Assembly (NCBI GenBank): GCA_020632575.1
Contig: JACKFH010000009.1
Coordinates: 124,001-188,000, forward strand
Direction of reading: 5' to 3'
From: Candidatus Omnitrophota bacterium
GTDB lineage: Bacteria > Hinthialibacterota > Hinthialibacteria > OLB16
Length of the DNA stretch: 64,000 nt
A model generated the notes under the pieces. It was not told the origin of the DNA, searched no databases, and was given only the letters and a program-made list of their open reading frames with translations. Position 1 is the first letter of the stretch. The number at the start of each line of letters is the position of its first letter. Positions 59,501 to 64,000 of this stretch are shown in pieces. The translations under genes were made by a program, and so were the position numbers.

Positions 59501-62500
59501 CACTTGGGTCGTTCCAATATATAGGGCTCCTTCGCCGAAGCCGGTGAAATCGAGGTCTTCGCTCAGAAAAAACTCGATGGTGAACGTCGAGTTGGGCGTG
59601 CTGTTGAGTTTTCCTTCGGCGGTGATCCCGGAACCGTTCGACGATAGGGAAGTGAAGGTCGGGAAATTCTGTTGGTTGTTGGGGCCCTCGTCTCCATCTC
59701 CCGGGTCTTGGGGTAGGTTGATCCCGTCGAGTTCGTCCTCGGGATTGACCTCGATATCGATGCCCAGTCCTCCGTTGTCGTGAATCGAATTCTCGGTCAG
59801 GGTGTTTTCCACCCCCTCCTTGATGAGAACGCCGGAACGCAAGTTGTAGGCGATATGGTTGCCATGGAGAATGCTGCCCGAGGATTCGATCTCCACCCCT
59901 TCGCTTCCATTAGGCAGTGGCCCTTCGCCGGTCACATCTGTCCCTATCTCGTTCTCCCGGAAAAGGTTGCCCGAGGTTTCCTGCCGGATGATGACCCCCT
60001 TGTCCGCGACGCTGAGTCCCGTGTTTCCGGAAATGACATTGCCCAGCCCCACTCCTCCAATCGTGTTGTCGGTGGCGTTTTGAACGATGATTCCCGCCCC
60101 GCGATTCGGGAGCGATTTCAGCCCGGATCGATCGGTTCCAATCAGGTTCGATTGCACCAGGTTCCTCTCCGTGCCGGTCGGAGAAAAAAGGCTGCCGACC
60201 TCAATCCCCGGATCGAGGGAGTTTCCGGAAATGAGATTCCTCGAAGAAGAGTTCTCCCCCCCAATCGTGTTCTCGGCGGACAAGACTCTCACCGAGGGTC
60301 TGGGAATGATGACAATCCCACCCGAGGGGCGGGGGAAGCGATACGATCCCGAGATGTCGGGACCGAGATAGCAACCCTCGATCGCGTTTTCTCCGAGCGT
60401 CTCCAGTTGAATCTCGGGGCCGTCCGTGCGATTGATATTGAGTCCCCTGACGGTGCTGCCGCCACCCGTGATCCGAAAGAGTCCCTCCTCGACCCGATCG
60501 GCGGTGTTCGATCCATCGATCGAGATCCGGAGGATGCCGTTCAGGCCCTGGCCGTTCGGGTTCGAGTTTTCCATCGCCCCGGATTGAGTGTACCCGTCGA
60601 TGACCACTGGGTCGGTGATCTCCGGGAAACCGGATGTGGGCGCGATCGAATACCAACTGTTGGGCCAGTCGGGATCGATGCCGGAGATGGAGGCGTCATC
60701 CATGGCGGTGGTCGTTCCGATGGTTTGAGTCACCGATTCGGGGATGCCGTTATCCATGTAGTAAAAATGGTTGGGGTCGTCGGCGGGGATCGCGAAACGG
60801 ATTTCATCCGGGTTGTTTTCGCTCGCGTTGCCGAGCGCGTTGGCTTGCTGGATCGCAGCGCACAAGGTGCACTCGGGATCGCTTCCCACCATGTTGCCGG
60901 TGCTGCAAACTCCATCGGATGGGTTGGAGTCCGGCGAGTCGCCGGTGCTATTGACAGTCAGCACATTGGTCACCGCCATCCCTCCCACCAGGACGTTCGC
61001 CGAAAACTCGGAGGTGTTGCCGTTCGCGTCGGTGACTGTCGCGACGATTCGATCGCCAGGGCTAACCGTGCTCGCTGGGTTGATGGAGGCCGTCCTCATC
61101 CCCGCGCCATCGGCGTATTCGTCCGAGCCGAGGTAGGTCCGTCCCTCTTCGCCGTCGATGTCGGTGAGGAAAAACTCGGCGGTGAGCGGGTAGGCCGAGT
61201 TCGTGTTGAGCGAGTCGACCGAGTAGGCGATGTCGAGGGTTCCGGTTAGGTCGGCGCTCGCGATGACGGGGAAGTTTTGGTGGTTGTTCGGACCGGTGTC
61301 CGGGTCGCCCGGGTCGTTGGGAGTGACACCATCGCCAAAAGCGTTCGGGGCCAAGGTGGTGGCGAGATCGATGCCGAGGTTGACGTTGGAGTAGGTTGTG
61401 TTTTGAGTGACTCGATTGTTCAGACTGTTGTCCGTGATCAGGATGCCATCCCGTTCGTTAAACGCGGCGAGGTTGGATTCGATCAGGTTGTCCGAGGAAT
61501 TGATCGCGAGGACTCCACTGAACCCATTGCCCAAATCGAGATTGCCCGAGGGATCGGTTCCCAAGATGTTTCCCTGGATGGTGTAGTTGGCGCTTCGATC
61601 AAGAGTGATTCCGCCCTGGCCATTCCCGGAGATCAGGTTCCCCGAACTGTTATTTGTCCCCCCGACGATGTTGCCTATGTCCTGGACCCCGAGAATTCCG
61701 TGGAAGGAGTTTCCGATGTCCAACGTGCCGGTCAGGTCGGTTCCGATATAATTTCCGCGCGCGAAGTTACCCGTACAGAGCGGTCCCATGAAGAGAATGC
61801 CGTGATAGCTGTTTCCGGATATGATGTTGCGCGCGATCGGGTTGCCGCCGCCGATGACATTGTCCGCCGAATCGAAAACCGCGACCCCCTCGCGGAAGTT
61901 CGGGAGAGCTCCCGCGCCCGATCGATTGACTCCGATGAAATTCCGTCGGATGAAATTACCACTTGCTCCCGTGTAGATGCTGATTCCCCGACGGTTGTTT
62001 CCCGAAACCAGGTTCCGTGACTCGGGAGTCAGACCGCCGATGACATTCCCGGATCCCGCGATGCCGATTCCATGTGTGTTCAGACTTCCTGAAATGCCAT
62101 CCACGCCCGGGCCGATGAAGTTGCCTTCGATCTTGTTATTGTTCGAGGAGAGGAAGAGACCATGGCTGGGAGCGGGGTCGCTTCCCCGAAACTGTTTGAT
62201 GGCGAGACCCTGAAGCGTGCTCCCATCGCTCCCCGCGTCGAACCAGAGCCCGAGGATGCTTGATCCGGCGGCGTCTCCGTAGATTTCAATCTTGAGGATG
62301 GCGTCGATCGGATCGTCCACTTCGCCGGTGGTCATGCTCGCCCCGGGTTGGGAGTAGCCGTCGATAATGACCGGATCGACGATGGCGGGAATGGGAGAGA
62401 GGGCCGAGATGCGAAACCAGCTTCTTGGATAAAGAAGATCCGGGCTATTGAGGTTGGCGTCGTCGGCCTCGGTGGTTTGGGTCACCTGCCCCAAAGCGGT

Positions 62501-62743
62501 TTGGCCATCCTCGAAATAATAGACATGCCCCGGATCGTCGACCGGGATGTTGAACTCGATGGTGTCGGTGACTCCCACCGTGGCGTTGGCGTCCATGATG
62601 GCCTGCCGGAAAGACCCCGCTCCCGAGTCGGCGGTGGTGGTGACCGTGTAGGTGGCGGCGTTTGCTTCCAACGCGGAATAGGCGATCCCTGCCATCAAGA
62701 GGATTCTCCCCATTCTTCCTGCAAAAGGCGGTGTTTCCATCAT
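56576..62743 (-). CDS. giant secreted beta-helix protein (2055 aa), four modules plus dockerin-like end
   Basis: One open frame of 2055 codons with a signal peptide (GRILLMAGIAYSALEANA). Four similar modules begin at about residues 31 (TTTADSGAGSLRQAI), 590 (VLTVNSTGDSPDSNPSDGVC, CSLREA-like), 1127 (VVTNDQFKGPGTLRRALYC) and 1531 (VVTNTNDSGDGSLRQAILC). Each has PVVIDGYTQPGA or IIIDGYTQPGA and then a right-handed parallel beta-helix of NxIxGNxIGTDxxG coils, closed by a beta-sandwich. The C-terminus ECDNLDFDGDQIVDSRDLL resembles a dockerin half. Proposed role: surface adhesin or polysaccharide-binding scaffold. ATG 62741-62743 has GAGGAG 6 nt upstream. Confidence 0.95.
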   Translation of the reverse strand: MMETPPFAGRMGRILLMAGIAYSALEANAATYTVTTTADSGAGSFRQAIMDANATVGVTDTIEFNIPVDDPGHVYYFEDGQTALGQVTQTTEADDANLNSPDLLYPRSWFRISALSPIPAIVDPVIIDGYSQPGASMTTGEVDDPIDAILKIEIYGDAAGSSILGLWFDAGSDGSTLQGLAIKQFRGSDPAPSHGLFLSSNNNKIEGNFIGPGVDGISGSLNTHGIGIAGSGNVIGGLTPESRNLVSGNNRRGISIYTGASGNFIRRNFIGVNRSGAGALPNFREGVAVFDSADNVIGGGNPIARNIISGNSYHGILFMGPLCTGNFARGNYIGTDLTGTLDIGNSFHGILGVQDIGNIVGGTNNSSGNLISGNGQGGITLDRSANYTIQGNILGTDPSGNLDLGNGFSGVLAINSSDNLIESNLAAFNERDGILITDNSLNNRVTQNTTYSNVNLGIDLATTLAPNAFGDGVTPNDPGDPDTGPNNHQNFPVIASADLTGTLDIAYSVDSLNTNSAYPLTAEFFLTDIDGEEGRTYLGSDEYADGAGMRTASINPASTVSPGDRIVATVTDANGNTSEFSANVLVGGMAVTNVLTVNSTGDSPDSNPSDGVCSTGNMVGSDPECTLCAAIQQANALGNASENNPDEIRFAIPADDPNHFYYMDNGIPESVTQTIGTTTAMDDASISGIDPDWPNSWYSIAPTSGFPEITDPVVIDGYTQSGAMENSNPNGQGLNGILRISIDGSNTADRVEEGLFRITGGGSTVRGLNINRTDGPEIQLETLGENAIEGCYLGPDISGSYRFPRPSGGIVIIPRPSVRVLSAENTIGGENSSSRNLISGNSLDPGIEVGSLFSPTGTERNLVQSNLIGTDRSGLKSLPNRGAGIIVQNATDNTIGGVGLGNVISGNTGLSVADKGVIIRQETSGNLFRENEIGTDVTGEGPLPNGSEGVEIESSGSILHGNHIAYNLRSGVLIKEGVENTLTENSIHDNGGLGIDIEVNPEDELDGINLPQDPGDGDEGPNNQQNFPTFTSLSSNGSGITAEGKLNSTPNSTFTIEFFLSEDLDFTGFGEGALYIGTTQVTTDSNGDATFSESLPAAPAGYEFITCTATDPGGNTSEFNGAFPVEGCGVVVTNDQFKGPGTLRRALYCANAIEGVDTVSFNIPGQGPHTIQVEDGLPNIIDPIIIDGYTQPGASANTNPIGTPVNSVIQIQIDGTDTPDFVPGLLLSAGSSIVRGLSITHFTDGFEGAAIYISERDDNIITGNYLGVAPDGSTAGNDFGVFINRTLNNRVGGPNPADSNVISGNDDSGVETNGGGSGEGALGTLIQGNLIGVDPTGSMGRPNLLGIDANGNGATIRDNLIAFNETVGIYVHRESINNPAAREVAILGNSIFSNGGLGIDLTGDGVTTNDLGNPPDQDTGSNDLQNFPGLTSRNDSPTTVLEGTLNSTPSTDFRIEFFSNTTPDLSGFGEGEEYLGSVDVTTDGDGSASISFDAGVAVSEDRSITATATRKDAMGTPVETSEFSSGIGGPGACMPVVTNTNDSGDGSLRQAILCANLTAGVDTITFDIPGDGPHTILLESPLPIITDPVVIDGYTQPGAFPNSDPAGFDGSIMVEIAGDNVDPGFSGLTVSTEGCTIQGLAIGGFEGFLSPDEQDVFGGSAILLSGVGNNTVQGNFLGTDASGTIARPNAFGVTCIFNEGSGPNTVGGSSPAHRNVASGNTYSGILLQENSGIGNVVQGNFVGVDSTGIRKLPNGENGVFIIADSNNLIGGPISGAGNVIGGNLFRGVGLVEPESSRNLIQNNYIGTDFTRSVDLGNAIEGILLFEAGTDNSMLRNSIAFNGDMGIDLEGDGPDVNDIPPDSVPPDQDTGSNNRQNYPVISMVSSRVNSTDIHGGLQSLPDSAFRIDFYANRVCDATGYGEGQFPIGSEVVFTDSNGLAGIEVNLESEVATGDFVTSTATLIDATGNPSDTSEFSLCFEVTDGVEPTPTPTEGPIIECDNLDFDGDQIVDSRDLLMLLAAIDSEDLNFDLTGDNLVNDDDVFRFSQCWYAMANGR

Positions 62744-62768
62744 TCATCTCCTCGATACCGAACTCGCT

Positions 62769-64000
62769 TCAATTCGCGCAATTTGGTCGTTGCCAACTCA
62801 AGCCAAACTCCAATAGATCGTCCTTGTCCACGACCGAGTCCTCGGTTAGATCGAGGGCTGTGTTGCCCGATTCGAGCCCCCCTAGGAGCATGAGCAGGTC
62901 GATTGCATCCACTGTCTGGTCGTCATTGAAGTCGGGATAGGGTTGTGGGCAGGGTCCGGATTCGCGATCGACTTGGATGGGCGCCGAGAACTCGGAGGTC
63001 TCCAGTGGCGAGGAGAGTGTCTGAGGATCCGCGTCGATGTCGTAAAGCAGAGTGGCGGTTGAGACAATATACTCGCCGCTTGAGACTGAGGTGGAAGAAA
63101 TGAAATCGAAGGACGCGTTTCCACCCGAGTCCGTGAGAACTTCGACGAACCCGAGATAAGTTTCGCCGGCCCGGGCGGGCGTCGGTGCGGAGAAGAATTC
63201 GAGACGGTAATCGATTCCCGGGTAGCTATTGAAATTCCCTCTCACCCTCGTCGTTCCACCTTCGTTCGTGGCGGTGGTCAATTCGGGAAAATTCTGAAGG
63301 CCGTTGGGACCTTCGTCGACATCGCCCGGATCGTTCGAAGTGGCGCCATCCGTACCCAGATCGATCCCCAAATTCGATGCTTCGGAAAGGTATTGGTTCT
63401 GTAGAATGGAATTGGCCCTGGTCTGGTCGATGAAGTTTTGGAAGATGATGCAGCCGAAGAATTGAGCGGTCGTTTGATCCAAAACATCGAAATCTTCGGC
63501 GGAATTCGATTGGAAGAAGGTCTCCCGATCTTGTTGGATCGCAAGCAACTCCTCGCGGCAATTCTCCAATTGGTCGATCGGGTTGCCGGTCTGCTTGAAT
63601 CCACTCGGATTGATGCCAGACACCCTAATCCCAAACTCAGGATCGACACCGAGGAAGTTCCCGGAGCCCTCTTCGGGGCCTCCGATTGCCGCGAAGAATG
63701 AACCATCCACCAAAAAACAGACTTCGGTGCTTTCCCTGATGATCGATTGGGCCCGGCGGTCGACCCCGATCAGGTTTCCATAAACCGTGTCCGCGCCGGA
63801 GCCTTTAATCTCGATCTCATTGGAACCGTTCCCGGCGATGAGGTTTCTGAGTTCGGGTTTCGCGCCTCCAATTCGATTGTACCTCTCGGCATCGAGTAGA
63901 ATTCCGTCCAGCCCATTGCCCAAGGGCAATGTCCCAGAGACATCCGTGCCAATGAAGTTGCCCATAACTCGATTCCCCCCAAACGTGTCGAGATGGATGC
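62769..64000 (-). CDS. C-terminal part of a beta-helix protein with dockerin-like end (5' truncated)
   Basis: The frame is open through the right edge; the first codons in the window read IHLDTFGGNRVMGNFIGTD, continuing the same beta-helix coils as the gene at 56576. A sandwich domain (TTRVRGNFNSYPGIDYRLEFF, SGEYIVSTATLLYD) and the end CPQPYPDFNDDQTVDAIDLLML, then LTEDSVVDKDDLLEFGLSW, follow. It is the third member of a tandem family of beta-helix genes (54677, 56576, 62769). About 410 residues are visible. Confidence 0.93.
   Translation of the reverse strand, partial: IHLDTFGGNRVMGNFIGTDVSGTLPLGNGLDGILLDAERYNRIGGAKPELRNLIAGNGSNEIEIKGSGADTVYGNLIGVDRRAQSIIRESTEVCFLVDGSFFAAIGGPEEGSGNFLGVDPEFGIRVSGINPSGFKQTGNPIDQLENCREELLAIQQDRETFFQSNSAEDFDVLDQTTAQFFGCIIFQNFIDQTRANSILQNQYLSEASNLGIDLGTDGATSNDPGDVDEGPNGLQNFPELTTATNEGGTTRVRGNFNSYPGIDYRLEFFSAPTPARAGETYLGFVEVLTDSGGNASFDFISSTSVSSGEYIVSTATLLYDIDADPQTLSSPLETSEFSAPIQVDRESGPCPQPYPDFNDDQTVDAIDLLMLLGGLESGNTALDLTEDSVVDKDDLLEFGLSWQRPNCAN

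Noticed and set aside
59780..61249. 489-codon plus-strand frame inside the giant beta-helix gene
   Set aside because: Antisense shadow caused by repeated GC-rich codons; the sense frame shows clear beta-helix repeats across the same bases.

Overview
The window reads as chromosomal DNA of an uncultured, moderately GC-rich Gram-negative-type bacterium. It is unusually rich in exported proteins. It carries many signal peptides, prepilin-like proteins, FG-GAP/VCBS repeat proteins, Gfo/Idh/MocA oxidoreductases, a phytanoyl-CoA dioxygenase-like enzyme, sialidase-like and GH127/GH31 glycosidases, and giant right-handed beta-helix proteins ending in dockerin-like Asp-rich modules. This mix is typical of candidate phyla around the PVC/FCB groups (Hydrogenedentota, Sumerlaeota, Poribacteria and similar). 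The phylum is an inference from gene content; there is no rRNA here, and only YchF, citrate synthase and one tRNA are housekeeping markers.

Layout. 1-4 kb: the tail of a membrane protein, then a minus-strand run of ICMT-like methyltransferase, secreted propeller protein, VOC protein and prepilin-like protein. 4-8 kb: a gene-poor gap, a small winged-helix-like protein and a 901-aa FG-GAP protein. 8.1-11.1 kb: a tight plus-strand operon of a 2-oxoglutarate dioxygenase-like enzyme and two Gfo/Idh/MocA oxidoreductases. 11.2-14 kb: a TPR-thioredoxin fusion and a 3D-domain lipoprotein. 14-18.8 kb: a secreted beta-sandwich protein, then a GT-C-like membrane protein with its translationally coupled partner. 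18.9-24.8 kb: a C45-type Ntn hydrolase, a three-gene envelope-stress-like cluster, a FAH/ThuA pair and a sigma factor. 25-32.8 kb: five prepilin-like genes flanking a sialidase-like and a GH20b-like glycosidase. 33.1-34.7 kb: a secreted protein with strongly biased codon use behind a good promoter and a duplicated palindrome. 35-46.7 kb: an FG-GAP protein, YchF, a Thr/Pro-linker propeller protein, a Tat-exported oxidoreductase, a GH127-GH31 operon and a GT4 glycosyltransferase. 46.7-48.3 kb: tRNA-Gly, an IS1380 remnant and a small membrane protein. 48.3-64 kb: citrate synthase, then an all-minus array of exported proteins that share a dockerin-like C-terminal module, including a 2055-aa beta-helix protein.

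Themes. (1) Carbohydrate scavenging: glycosidases, sialidase-like propellers, Gfo/Idh oxidoreductases and FAH/ThuA enzymes fit a degrader of complex glycans. (2) Surface display: pseudopilins, beta-helix proteins and propellers with shared terminal modules suggest a dedicated export or anchoring route whose machinery lies outside this window. (3) Dispersed structured repeats: two covarying double-hairpin elements, three ATTCCC-N8-GGGAAT repeats, a REP pair and a tandem 24-mer lie in the intergenic gaps. No CRISPR array, prophage or complete insertion sequence was seen.
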